Source: Alicyclobacillus fastidiosus (GTDB taxonomy: Bacteria; Bacillota; Bacilli; Alicyclobacillales; Alicyclobacillaceae). Taken from it: 64,000 bases of DNA. A program made the translations under genes and the position numbers. The DNA lies in contig NZ_CP104067.1 in assembly GCF_026651875.1 (NCBI RefSeq), forward strand, positions 2,418,001 through 2,482,000, in the 5' to 3' direction. This document shows positions 36,318 through 44,772 of this stretch, piece by piece; the stretch's first letter is position 1; each line of letters opens with the position of its first letter. A model generated the notes under the pieces. The model saw only the letters and a program-made list of their open reading frames with translations. It was not told where the DNA came from and did not search any database.

Positions 36318-36755
36318 ATGCTGAAGGAAGTTTCTGACCACTTCGAAGTGCTGTCTATGATTCACGGCAGCATTGACAAGATGCTAGACGGTTTAACCGA
36401 ACAACAATGGTTGCAGCGCCCCAATGATGGGTTTAACAACATCGCCTCGATTATCGATCATATCACACGGGTGGAGAAGAAGTTTTTTTCGGCGGTCGCA
36501 GGGCAATCACTGGAACTCGACACTCAAGCACCATTCAAGGCAGGTCAATGGGATGTGTCGGCGATTCAACAGGAGTGGGCTGCAATTTTGCGATTCAGCC
36601 GTGATGTGCTAGAGGGCCTGTCCCAGGAAGACCTCGACTCGCCCGGCTTATCACTGCGAGTGGGTGATCTGAATAAGCGACAACTCATTGTATACGCTAT
36701 TGGTCACACAACGCACCACCGAGGACAAATTCCTCTTGTTTTGAAAATGATATAG
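36318..36755 (+). CDS. DinB/YfiT-family four-helix protein
   Basis: 145 residues. Four-helix bundle with the three metal-binding His typical of DinB-like proteins: SIIDHITRVEKKFF and IGHTTHHRGQIPLV. Related proteins act as bacillithiol- or mycothiol-dependent transferases (BstA-like) or have no known role. In a persulfide/bacillithiol setting a thiol transferase is attractive but unproven. AGAAGGAGTGA precedes ATG 36318. End of the operon; the next gene is convergent. Confidence 0.82.
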   Translation: MLKEVSDHFEVLSMIHGSIDKMLDGLTEQQWLQRPNDGFNNIASIIDHITRVEKKFFSAVAGQSLELDTQAPFKAGQWDVSAIQQEWAAILRFSRDVLEGLSQEDLDSPGLSLRVGDLNKRQLIVYAIGHTTHHRGQIPLVLKMI

Positions 36756-36771
36756 TTTATCCGACCTAGCA

Positions 36772-37425
36772 TCAGATAGTCAACCAACGATTGACCTCGG
36801 ACGGGTGGCAATGAATTTTTTCAGAGCCCTTGTTGACTCGCCGACCTTGTAATCCAGCTACGTTTCTTGCCACTTGATGCGCACTTTTATAGTACAGGTT
36901 TCTTTCATTGGGTTTGCCGACATAACATACTCCCAACGTAGGGTTGGTAGATTGCTTGTTGAAACGTTTTATCGAACGCCTAAGTCGGCGAACTGACTTG
37001 CGAATTGATTCGTGCGCCGTTCTTGAATTTACACTGAGGAGTTGCTCAATATGGTCCACGTCGGTGAACATGTGTATTGAATGCAACTCCTTATCAACAC
37101 CATTCGAATCGAGAAAATCTCTAACGCAGCCGATGGCGAACCGCAGGGCCTGGAGTTCACCGAGAACGGTGTACTGTGGGAACTGCGTAACCACGGATGA
37201 GCCATACAATCGGCATGTGCCTAGCCCCACAATACAAATCCCCAGATGAAAGCAACCTTGGAAAACACTAAAGTCGCAGTACACGGATATTGTCGCACGG
37301 TTTTGTAGAAGGCGATTCATCTCTATCCATGCGTCTGCGTGATGGTTTCGATGCCTTAAAACTTGGTGCTTGATTGAGCGCTCAAGGTCTGAAGTACTGC
37401 GTTGGGAATGGGATTTCACGGTCAT
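36772..37425 (-). CDS. RNase H-fold-like hypothetical protein
   Basis: 217 residues from ATG 37425 with TGGAGGATTG; an upstream in-frame start (37491) is less likely. The central part has the order of an RNase H core: ISVYCDFSVFQ (strand with Asp), GELQALRFAIG (helix with Glu), IHMFTDVDHIEQLL (strand with Asp) and NLYYKSAHQVARNVAG (final helix with His). A ribonuclease or resolvase-like activity is therefore possible. The ends are basic. No close family recognised. Converges with dinB. Confidence 0.6.
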   Translation of the reverse strand: MTVKSHSQRSTSDLERSIKHQVLRHRNHHADAWIEMNRLLQNRATISVYCDFSVFQGCFHLGICIVGLGTCRLYGSSVVTQFPQYTVLGELQALRFAIGCVRDFLDSNGVDKELHSIHMFTDVDHIEQLLSVNSRTAHESIRKSVRRLRRSIKRFNKQSTNPTLGVCYVGKPNERNLYYKSAHQVARNVAGLQGRRVNKGSEKIHCHPSEVNRWLTI

Positions 37426-37493
37426 CAATCCTCCATCACACATAAAGCGTGTATTTGAGGATTTTGGGTTGTGGAGCCTCGCCTCCACCAATC

Positions 37494-37529
37494 AAAAACC
37501 ACGAACCGACTTACGGGTTCGTGGTTTTT
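37494..37529. terminator. Strong hairpin terminator
   Basis: AAAAACCACGAACC pairs with GGTTCGTGGTTTTT across a short loop, followed by GCTTTT. Works on both strands and insulates the gabija-type genes at 37.7 kb. The remaining gap to 37740 holds their likely promoter; no clear boxes. Confidence 0.75.
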
Positions 37530-37740
37530 GCTTTTAATACAAGAGTAGACCCCAATGGTCATTATTTGTTTGGTTTTCGTTATGCTCAAACTCTTGCTTA
37601 AAATTCTGGATAAGCACTGAGCTCAGCTAGGAACGAAAAGAGGGTGTTCCATGACTAGGATCTTGTTCCTCAACTAACCAAAATTTATAATGACTTTAAA
37701 GTGGGCAATACTTTCTAGCCCCTACGAAAGGGGAATTATC

Positions 37741-39930
37741 ATGAAGATTTCATTTGTTGAAATACAGAATTTTAGAAGACTTAAACAATGTCGAATAGAA
37801 TTTAGTGATGAAACCACCTTATTTGTGGGTGCAAACAATAGTGGAAAAACATCTGCAATGGATGCTTTAGGAAAATTCTTAGCAAATCGACATTTCTTAT
37901 TTAACGATATCACGCTGGCTAATCACGCTGTAATAAAATCTATTGGAGATGAATGGGGAAGTTCTGACTGCCAAATGCCGGAGAGTATCGACAGATGGGA
38001 AGGGATTTTGCCGACTTTGGATGTTTGGCTTGAGGTTGAAGATAGAGAAATTCAATACATATCCCACATCATACCTACCCTAAAGTGGAGGACTGGATTA
38101 TTAGGCACACGTTTCCTGTTACAGCCCAAAGACATCTCGAAGTTGTTTTTAGAGTATCGCGAAGCTTATAACGCAGCGAGAGAAACGGAATCTATCGGTG
38201 AAAATTCTGAAATGACGCTATGGCCCAAAGACTTGTGCGAGTTCATAGAAAAGAAGCTCTCAACGTCATTTGTCCTAAAGGCGTATATTCTTGACCCGGA
38301 TAAAGCTCACCAAGATGTGCCACAAAAGACTATCTTCGAAATGGAATGTTTCAGTCAAAATCCTCTGGACGGGCTGATCCAAGTTGACATGATCGAAGCT
38401 CAACGTGGTCTTTCCGACCCTGAATTCTCCAGAACAGAGGAAAGGATTGGTGGGAGCCTGTCAACGCAGCTTCGAAGCTATTATGACAAGCATCTTGACC
38501 CTGAAAAAACACCAACACCAGAAGATTTAGATATTTTACATGCTATGGAACGAGCTACATCCGCCTTCAATAAAAACCTGTCTGATAAATTTTCCTCGGC
38601 CATAGCGGAGCTGGAAGGCCTCGGATATCCAGGCGTAAGTAACCCCAAAATTACAATCACGACCAAAGTAAGTGCTACCGAAGCGTTAAAGCACGATTCC
38701 GCCGTTCAGTATACTTTGAATACAAAAGACGCCAACGAGATGAAATTGCCAGAAAAATACAACGGTTTGGGCTATCAGAATCTGATTTCTATTGTCTTTC
38801 AACTAATGCGGTTCAGGGATGATTGGATGCAAGAAGGGAAAGCACAGCGTGAAGAAACAGATGGTGGTCAACGTAGAGCCCCATTACACCTTGTATTGCT
38901 TGAGGAGCCAGAAGCCCATCTACATATGCAGGTCCAGCAGGTGTTTATCAGAAAAGCATATGACGTGTTAAGAAATCATGCTTTCCTTAGGAGCCATCCC
39001 AATTTCGCGACTCAACTTATCGTTAGTACACACTCCAGTCACATAGCGCGGGAAGTGAAGTTTGCAAATTTGCGTTATTTCAAACGGCTTCCCGAATCTG
39101 AGCAATGCAAAGTTGGAACCTCAAAGATTGTCAATCTATCTGAGGTGTTCGGTAAAGACGATGATACTGAAAGATTCGTGACCCGTTACCTACAAACGAC
39201 GCATTGCGATTTGTTTTTCGCGGACGCGGCGATCCTAGTGGAAGGGGCGGCGGAGAGTATGCTAGTTCCCCATTTTATTAGAAATGGATACCCGCAGCTT
39301 AATGAGCGGTATATCACCATTCTAAGCATTAGTGGCAAGCATTCACACAGACTAAAAACGCTAATCGAAAAACTGTGTCTGACGACTCTTGTAATCACAG
39401 ATCTCGATTCGGTCGAACCTTATGGCCACCACAGGGCTGCCCGTCCAGAGCGGAGTAAAAATCTGATAAGCAGCAACTTTGCGATCACCGATTGGTTGAT
39501 GAACGAAAAATCCTTGGATAAGCTGTTGGATATCCCTTTTAAAGACAAAGCATTTGAGTTCGATACGCCTTATCGCTACTCTGTTCGAATCGCATATCAG
39601 ACTCCTGTATCCGTGACTTTTAATGGTCAACAAGATATCGAGGCCCTCTCAAGTACCTTTGAAGATTGCTTGATATATACTAACCTACCCGTGTTTTACA
39701 AAGATGAAACTGGTCATGGGATTATTAAAAAAGCACACGATGTTATGGTTAGTTCGAAGACTTTTGCGGAGCTGCATGAGACCTTATACGATACACTCCG
39801 AAATAGCCAGTCTGATAAAAAGGCAGAGTTTGCACTTGACCTAATCTATTCATTTGATCCCAATGAGATTACTATTCCGCCGTATATCGGAGAAGGCCTA
39901 GATTGGCTACAGGAGCAGATAATTCTGTAA
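37741..39930 (+). CDS. gajA: GajA-like OLD-family ATP-dependent nuclease (Gabija-type)
   Basis: 729 residues from ATG 37741 (GAAAGGGGAA upstream). N-terminal ABC ATPase with Walker A GANNSGKTSA (about residue 30), a helical insert, and Walker B VLLEEPEAHLHMQ (about residue 390) followed by STHSSHI. C-terminal Toprim nuclease: AAILVEGAAESMLVP (Glu) and LVITDLDSVEP (Asp-x-Asp). GajA nicks phage DNA when nucleotides fall during infection. Longer than the best-known GajA (~580 residues), so 'Gabija-like' is safest. The helicase gene starts 17 bp downstream. Confidence 0.85.
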   Translation: MKISFVEIQNFRRLKQCRIEFSDETTLFVGANNSGKTSAMDALGKFLANRHFLFNDITLANHAVIKSIGDEWGSSDCQMPESIDRWEGILPTLDVWLEVEDREIQYISHIIPTLKWRTGLLGTRFLLQPKDISKLFLEYREAYNAARETESIGENSEMTLWPKDLCEFIEKKLSTSFVLKAYILDPDKAHQDVPQKTIFEMECFSQNPLDGLIQVDMIEAQRGLSDPEFSRTEERIGGSLSTQLRSYYDKHLDPEKTPTPEDLDILHAMERATSAFNKNLSDKFSSAIAELEGLGYPGVSNPKITITTKVSATEALKHDSAVQYTLNTKDANEMKLPEKYNGLGYQNLISIVFQLMRFRDDWMQEGKAQREETDGGQRRAPLHLVLLEEPEAHLHMQVQQVFIRKAYDVLRNHAFLRSHPNFATQLIVSTHSSHIAREVKFANLRYFKRLPESEQCKVGTSKIVNLSEVFGKDDDTERFVTRYLQTTHCDLFFADAAILVEGAAESMLVPHFIRNGYPQLNERYITILSISGKHSHRLKTLIEKLCLTTLVITDLDSVEPYGHHRAARPERSKNLISSNFAITDWLMNEKSLDKLLDIPFKDKAFEFDTPYRYSVRIAYQTPVSVTFNGQQDIEALSSTFEDCLIYTNLPVFYKDETGHGIIKKAHDVMVSSKTFAELHETLYDTLRNSQSDKKAEFALDLIYSFDPNEITIPPYIGEGLDWLQEQIIL

Positions 39931-39947
39931 GAATAATATAGTATAGG

Positions 39948-41816
39948 ATGATTATCGTGGAAAATCAGCGTTTTGAGATAGACAATCATATGGATGATCA
40001 TGTCGACGAGCAGATTCAAAAATGCTTTGATAATCAAATGCCGAAAAGCTTCTTCACTTTCGCGGGGGCAGGCTCAGGAAAGACCACAAGCTTGATTAAG
40101 GCACTAACTTTTCTAGAACGTCAATTTGGGTCTGACTTATCGGCGAATTCAAAGCAAATAGCCGTGATCACTTATACGAATGCTGCTTGTAATGAAATAT
40201 TGAGGAGGATGCAGCATACTTCCATATTTACCGTGTCAACAATCCACAGTTTCCTTTGGGAACTTATTAGGAATTATCAAAGTGATATTAAAGAATGGGT
40301 CAGAGCTAATATTGCATCAGAAATCGCTGAATTAGATAGTAAGCAATCAAAGGGACGTATCGGGACTGATGCCTACAGAGCACGTGCAACGAAAATTCTT
40401 AAAAACAAGGAGCGTCTCGCCAACTTAGAACGAATTAAAAGGCTTTCATATAATCCCAACGGTGAGAATTTGGGCTCTGATTCTCTTAATCATAATGAAG
40501 TTGTGAAGATGGGGGCGGAATTTATAACGTTTAAGGATACCATGCAGAAAATACTGGTCAGTAAATACCCTATTCTTTTAATTGATGAAAGCCAAGATAC
40601 AAAGAAAGAACTAATCGATGCCATGCTCACATTGTACAAAAACCACAAGGAAGATTTTGTTATCGGCATGTTTGGAGATGCCATGCAAAAAATATACATG
40701 GACGGTAAGGATAACTTAGCTGCCTGCATACCTGCGGATTGGGAGAAACCTACTAAAGTAATGAACCACAGGAGCGCCACTCGTATTGTCTCTTTAGCAA
40801 ATGCCATCCGCAAGGAGGTTGATGGTCAGAGACAAAAGGCCCGTTCTGACGCAGAGGTTGGGACAGTTCGCCTGTTCATCGTGAGTTCACCTGCGGTTAA
40901 GGCAACTGTTGAGAAAAAGGTCGCTGAGATCATGGCAAGAGAGGCTAGTGATGATCAATGGTTGATACCTGAAGAGTGCAAAAGCCTTATACTGGAACAC
41001 CATATGGCAGCGAGTCGATTGGGATTCGAAGAGTTATATGCGCCTCTTAATAAAGTAAGAATGTTTGACACTTCCCTGCGCGACGGCACTTTGCCGGAGT
41101 TATCATTTCTATCGAATATCGTTTTGCCACTAGTAAATGCACATTTCAACAAGCGTGATTTTGAAGTTTCTAGAATTTTGAGGCGATTTTCTCCAATACT
41201 AGACCGAAAGTCTTTCACGAGTAAAAAGGAAAATCAATCAGAGCTCATTCAAATCGCTGCGAATGCCGTTGATGATTTGCTTTCTCTCTGGAACGAGAAT
41301 AGGGTTCCTTCTTGTCTAGACGTTTTAGACTCAATAAAAACAAGTGGGCTCTTCCAACTCCCGAAGCGAACAGATGACATATTAGCTAATCCCGATCCGG
41401 GTACGCTGGACGAAAAGGTTTGTGCATTGAGAGCAGCGTTAGCCGCTCCTTTTACACAATTAGAATGCTACGCTTCCTATGTAAGCGGTAATACGCAGTA
41501 TGCGACTCATCAAGGCGTTAAAGGATTGGAGTTTCCACGAGTGGTTGTAATAATGGACGATGAAGCCTCAAGAGGGACCTGGTTCAGTTACGAAAAATTG
41601 TTCGGATCAAGAAACAAGACGGAAACTGACCTTGAAAATGAACGCACTGGTAAAGATTCTAGCATGGCACGTACCACCAGGTTATTCTATGTCGCTTGCA
41701 CGAGGGCACAAAAAAGCCTAGGGGTAATCGCCTACACGAACAATAAAGACGCAGTGAAGAGTACAGCCTTAGCAAATGGATGGTTCCAAGATGATGAAAT
41801 TATAATGGTTGATTAA
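39948..41816 (+). CDS. gajB: GajB-like UvrD-type helicase (Gabija-type)
   Basis: 622 residues from ATG 39948. SF1A motifs in order: FAGAGSGKTTSLI (I), TYTNAACNEI (Ia), STIHSFLW, LLIDESQDT (II), FGDAMQKIY (III), NHRSATRIV (IV), GVKGLEFPRVVVIMDD (V) and RLFYVACTRAQKSL (VI). GajB binds GajA and senses DNA termini or unwound DNA. The pair forms a two-gene defence cassette with no other gene attached. AAT-rich intergenic sequence and no disruption suggest it is functional. Confidence 0.88.
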   Translation: MIIVENQRFEIDNHMDDHVDEQIQKCFDNQMPKSFFTFAGAGSGKTTSLIKALTFLERQFGSDLSANSKQIAVITYTNAACNEILRRMQHTSIFTVSTIHSFLWELIRNYQSDIKEWVRANIASEIAELDSKQSKGRIGTDAYRARATKILKNKERLANLERIKRLSYNPNGENLGSDSLNHNEVVKMGAEFITFKDTMQKILVSKYPILLIDESQDTKKELIDAMLTLYKNHKEDFVIGMFGDAMQKIYMDGKDNLAACIPADWEKPTKVMNHRSATRIVSLANAIRKEVDGQRQKARSDAEVGTVRLFIVSSPAVKATVEKKVAEIMAREASDDQWLIPEECKSLILEHHMAASRLGFEELYAPLNKVRMFDTSLRDGTLPELSFLSNIVLPLVNAHFNKRDFEVSRILRRFSPILDRKSFTSKKENQSELIQIAANAVDDLLSLWNENRVPSCLDVLDSIKTSGLFQLPKRTDDILANPDPGTLDEKVCALRAALAAPFTQLECYASYVSGNTQYATHQGVKGLEFPRVVVIMDDEASRGTWFSYEKLFGSRNKTETDLENERTGKDSSMARTTRLFYVACTRAQKSLGVIAYTNNKDAVKSTALANGWFQDDEIIMVD

Positions 41817-42209
41817 TCTGGGACGTCTACTAGGGCAAGCGGGGTTGGTAATGCATCGGCAGGGGAAGACGATGTTCTTAACAAATCCGTAGTCAGAATT
41901 TAACGCTGGCATTTGTGGTTGTAAAAAGTAACGGTTCAAATGGGACAGGATTTCCTGATACAACTGGGATTAGCCTACACCAAACCAGATCCAAACCGCG
42001 TCCGAGACATGAGGTGGATATGGTGGAGGTCGTGGTTTTGGACTGATACGATTCCTCGAATCGAACCCGCGTCCCTGTTTTACGGCATAGCTGAGTACCA
42101 AACGAGTTAGGGAAGACCATAGGGAACCTGAAATCCGCCGGTCCATAAGCTCGTGACCGGTTCGAGTATGTCCTCGGCTCCAAATAAAAGGTCTTATGTA
42201 GCGCGGAAA
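41817..42209. other. Non-coding stretch between Gabija genes and the integrated element
   Basis: No supportable gene. It contains GGTTCGA at 42159-42165 (+) and its inverse TCGAACC at 42061-42067, resembling tRNA T-arms, and a CCGGTC/GACCGG hairpin (42138-42160), but no complete tRNA. Because the integrase gene starts its 3' end close by, this is where the left attachment site would be expected. Confidence 0.35.
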
Positions 42210-42235
42210 TTCCGAGTTCTAAATGAACTCGGAAC
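42210..42235. terminator. Hairpin at the 3' end of the integrase gene
   Basis: TTCCGAGTTC and GAACTCGGAA form a 10-bp perfect stem 20 bp after the integrase stop. Only a weak T-run follows on either side, so a terminator or an attachment-site structure are both possible. Confidence 0.45.
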
Positions 42236-42254
42236 CCCGTGTTTCTTTGCGTTC

Positions 42255-43400
42255 TTAATTGTTTTCATGTGCCTTTTGTGATCCAAGCAGCGTCCCCATG
42301 ACTTGCAGTACTTGTTCCTGCATACCGGGAACGACGTGGCTATACGTGTCCAGAGTAAGGTTTGTAGTGGAGTGGCCTAACCGTTCTGCAACGATTTTAG
42401 GATGGACATTACCAGCCATAAGTAGCGTGGCGCTTGTATGGCGAAGGTCGTAGACTCGAATTGTTTCGGGCAATCCTGCTTTACGTAAGATTGGTTTGAA
42501 GTGACGTTTTGATATTTTAGTCCCATCGGAGTAGTCGCCTAGTTCATTAGGGAAAACTAAGTTTTTGTCGTCCCAATACTCGGCCACTTTTATTCTCTCT
42601 TCGGCTTGGCGTGCCTTGTGTGCCCTTAAGGTGGCTACAGTTCCATCCGTGATATGAACACTACGTCGAGACTTCCGGGTCTTAGGTTCACCAAAGTAGC
42701 GTTTCGATTTTCCTGTTGATATAGCTTTAGTAACGTGTACGACACCGCTCTTCAGGTCAATGTCATCCCACGTTAGAGCTAGTGCCTCACCTGGACGGAG
42801 ACCAGCGTCTACCAAAAGAACAAAGTAAGCATAATAACGATCATCGCGTGCTGCTTCAAAGAAACGTTGAACCTCATTAGGGTTAAGTGGACGCATTTCA
42901 CGTCGTGGGGCGCGGGGGACATCTACAAGGTCAGAAACATTGCGGCTAACAAGTCCCCATTTTACGGCCTGATTTAATGCGGAATGCAGTACGCAGTGAA
43001 CATGGCGGGGAGTGTCAACGCCATTATTGGCAAACAGGGTATTGTAGAATTTTTGAACATGGTCTGCTCGCAGTTCAGATGTCTTAATGTGCCCCAAGTG
43101 AGGAATGATGTATTTCTCGGCCAGTCGTGTGTAGTCGTCCAGTGTTCGTTCACGAACCCGGAATGCCACTGTTTCTGTCAGCCATCGGCGCAGATAAACA
43201 GCTAATGTCTCTTTTGATGGTGCTTGGAATGTACCAGCGGCTTTCGCTGCCAACTGTTCAGCCAGCCATGCTTCAGCGTCCTTCTTCTTGTCGAAAGTTC
43301 TGGACACCAAATGACGCTTGCCATTTACATCCTTACCTACATACACGCGCGCCAAGTATTTACCATTTTCGCGCTTAACGATTTGCCCACTTCTCGGCAT
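42255..43400 (-). CDS. int: Phage-type tyrosine recombinase (integrase)
   Basis: 381 residues from ATG 43400 (GATGAGGTG upstream). An N-terminal AP2-like arm-binding domain (ENGKYLARVYVGKDVNGKRH) and a SAM-like core-binding domain (YLRRWLTETVAFRVRERTLD) precede the catalytic domain: Arg in DAGLRPGEALALTW, RKSRRSVHI, HxxR region in YDLRHTSATLL and ERLGHSTTNLTLDTYSHV with the nucleophile Tyr. It integrates and excises the element. Lies at one border with its 3' end facing the flank, as usual. Confidence 0.93.
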   Translation of the reverse strand: MPRSGQIVKRENGKYLARVYVGKDVNGKRHLVSRTFDKKKDAEAWLAEQLAAKAAGTFQAPSKETLAVYLRRWLTETVAFRVRERTLDDYTRLAEKYIIPHLGHIKTSELRADHVQKFYNTLFANNGVDTPRHVHCVLHSALNQAVKWGLVSRNVSDLVDVPRAPRREMRPLNPNEVQRFFEAARDDRYYAYFVLLVDAGLRPGEALALTWDDIDLKSGVVHVTKAISTGKSKRYFGEPKTRKSRRSVHITDGTVATLRAHKARQAEERIKVAEYWDDKNLVFPNELGDYSDGTKISKRHFKPILRKAGLPETIRVYDLRHTSATLLMAGNVHPKIVAERLGHSTTNLTLDTYSHVVPGMQEQVLQVMGTLLGSQKAHENN

Positions 43401-43728
43401 GTGCACCTCATCTCCTGTTTGATGGTCTTTCAAAACTGATAATATCTCAATCAAACAGGGCACACAATAGGCACACTAGACTGAATTTATCGTTGAGAAT
43501 ACTGCATTTATAAGGTGGTAGGTGGTTATAGAAACCACCGCCAGATGCTAGTGCTATGTGAGATGAATGTCAAAATCCCCACCACGAGACGTAGAGGTGA
43601 CGAGCATTCGTTGTTCAGGCATATGTATTCCGGCTTCACCTCAAAATGATGCGGCATCGAATCTTCAGGACCCGATGCCGTATTGTTGTCTATGATAGTT
43701 GGGGGTTAGAGTTTTTTCTTCATCACTC

Positions 43729-44322
43729 TCAACTTGATTTCTGTAGCATCCGCCGACTATTTTCAATTACCCTAGCCAATTCGCGGAGTGCACCCTTGGA
43801 CTCCTCGTCGTCGTTATCCTGTTTTTCCAAAATGGCATATTTCTGTTGAAGTAACCGTACATGCACCGTTTGTATCCGTGTCAGTGCCTCCTCAATGCGT
43901 AGGATACGTTCATCAGCAACTTCCTTTGTAAGACTCCGGGACGTGCCTTTACCACTCTGTTCGTTTTCTGATTCTCCCTCTGTCATTTCACGGTCGACCA
44001 TTTCCGGGCCTTCCATGAGTTGATATATCCGTTGCATCATACGGCGCTGGCGAATCAAACTGAGCCGGATCTGCTCATCTAGCTGCGCCAGGACATCCAC
44101 ATCTATCTCGTGCCATAGACGTTGCTCGACTTCATCAAGCGTGTCATAGGAGATTGATTCCCTTGCACCTGTTACCAACCCGTTTTTGTTACCACGCATT
44201 TTCTCGGGTGGTGCACCAGTAGACGCGCCGCCATGCAGGTAACACCGCCCATTTGGCATTGCGTCTCGTTGACATGGTGCTCCAGACCTCGTTTTAGCAC
44301 TGCACTTCGCCAAGTTTACCAT
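43729..44322 (-). CDS. HGG-motif phage-type protein
   Basis: 197 residues from ATG 44322 (ATG 44328 two codons earlier is equally possible). The N-terminus KCSAKTRSGAPCQRDAMPNG then RCYLHGGASTGAP is a Cys/His zinc-binding motif common in small phage and prophage proteins next to terminase or replication genes. The rest is charged helices, likely coiled coil (RIEEALTRIQTVHVRLLQQ). Function unknown. The 43401-43728 gap before the integrase has a CGGCATCG/CGATGCCG hairpin near 43654-43681 and no gene. Confidence 0.7.
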   Translation of the reverse strand: MVNLAKCSAKTRSGAPCQRDAMPNGRCYLHGGASTGAPPEKMRGNKNGLVTGARESISYDTLDEVEQRLWHEIDVDVLAQLDEQIRLSLIRQRRMMQRIYQLMEGPEMVDREMTEGESENEQSGKGTSRSLTKEVADERILRIEEALTRIQTVHVRLLQQKYAILEKQDNDDEESKGALRELARVIENSRRMLQKSS

Positions 44323-44421
44323 CTCCATTCAACATGGGGTTTGTGTGGTCAAATAGCTTATGGTAACACTTCAGAGACTTCGTCTACGCTCACTGACCTC
44401 CATCTTTACGGTTCGCCCACG

Positions 44422-44772
44422 CTAAGGTGGGAAAAAGGCTGATCGAATGGTTGCGCCTGTGGTGTCAACTAAATAAATACTGATCGTATGCTTCCCTTGT
44501 GTTCGGTTCGCAGCCGCCTGTCGAATGACACGTTCAAACGCATGGTAGGCATCCGTTTTGGATGGCTGTGATGCCACACTTTGTCCATCCACAATAATGT
44601 GGTAGGCGGGAGAAGCAAGCACAGACACTAACTCCCGCTTGTGTGACCGAATCAACTCCCGGTGGCGATCCGTAAGTCTGTTGGATGGACGGGCCGCTAG
44701 CTTGCCTTCGGGCAACAGATATAGGGTGATGCCATCGAGCTTTAATTTTCGGATGATAGAAGGTGCGTCCAT
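44422..44772 (-). CDS. Protein with TubC-like N-terminal docking domain
   Basis: 116 residues. IIRKLKLDGITLYLLPEGKL, PSNRLTDRHRELIRSHKREL and VSVL resemble the small TubC-type docking domain often seen at the start of proteins in mobile replication modules. The C-terminal half (YHIIVDGQSVASQ; ISIYLVDTTGATIRS) is unrecognised. It overlaps the helicase stop by one base, so they are probably co-translated. It may dock to the helicase or primase. Confidence 0.65.
   Translation of the reverse strand: MDAPSIIRKLKLDGITLYLLPEGKLAARPSNRLTDRHRELIRSHKRELVSVLASPAYHIIVDGQSVASQPSKTDAYHAFERVIRQAAANRTQGKHTISIYLVDTTGATIRSAFFPP

Noticed and set aside
42138-42184. tRNA-like segment with GGTTCGA and a hairpin next to the integrase
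   Set aside because: T-stem bases do not pair and no acceptor, D or anticodon arm can be built; not enough for a tRNA call. Kept only as a possible attachment region.
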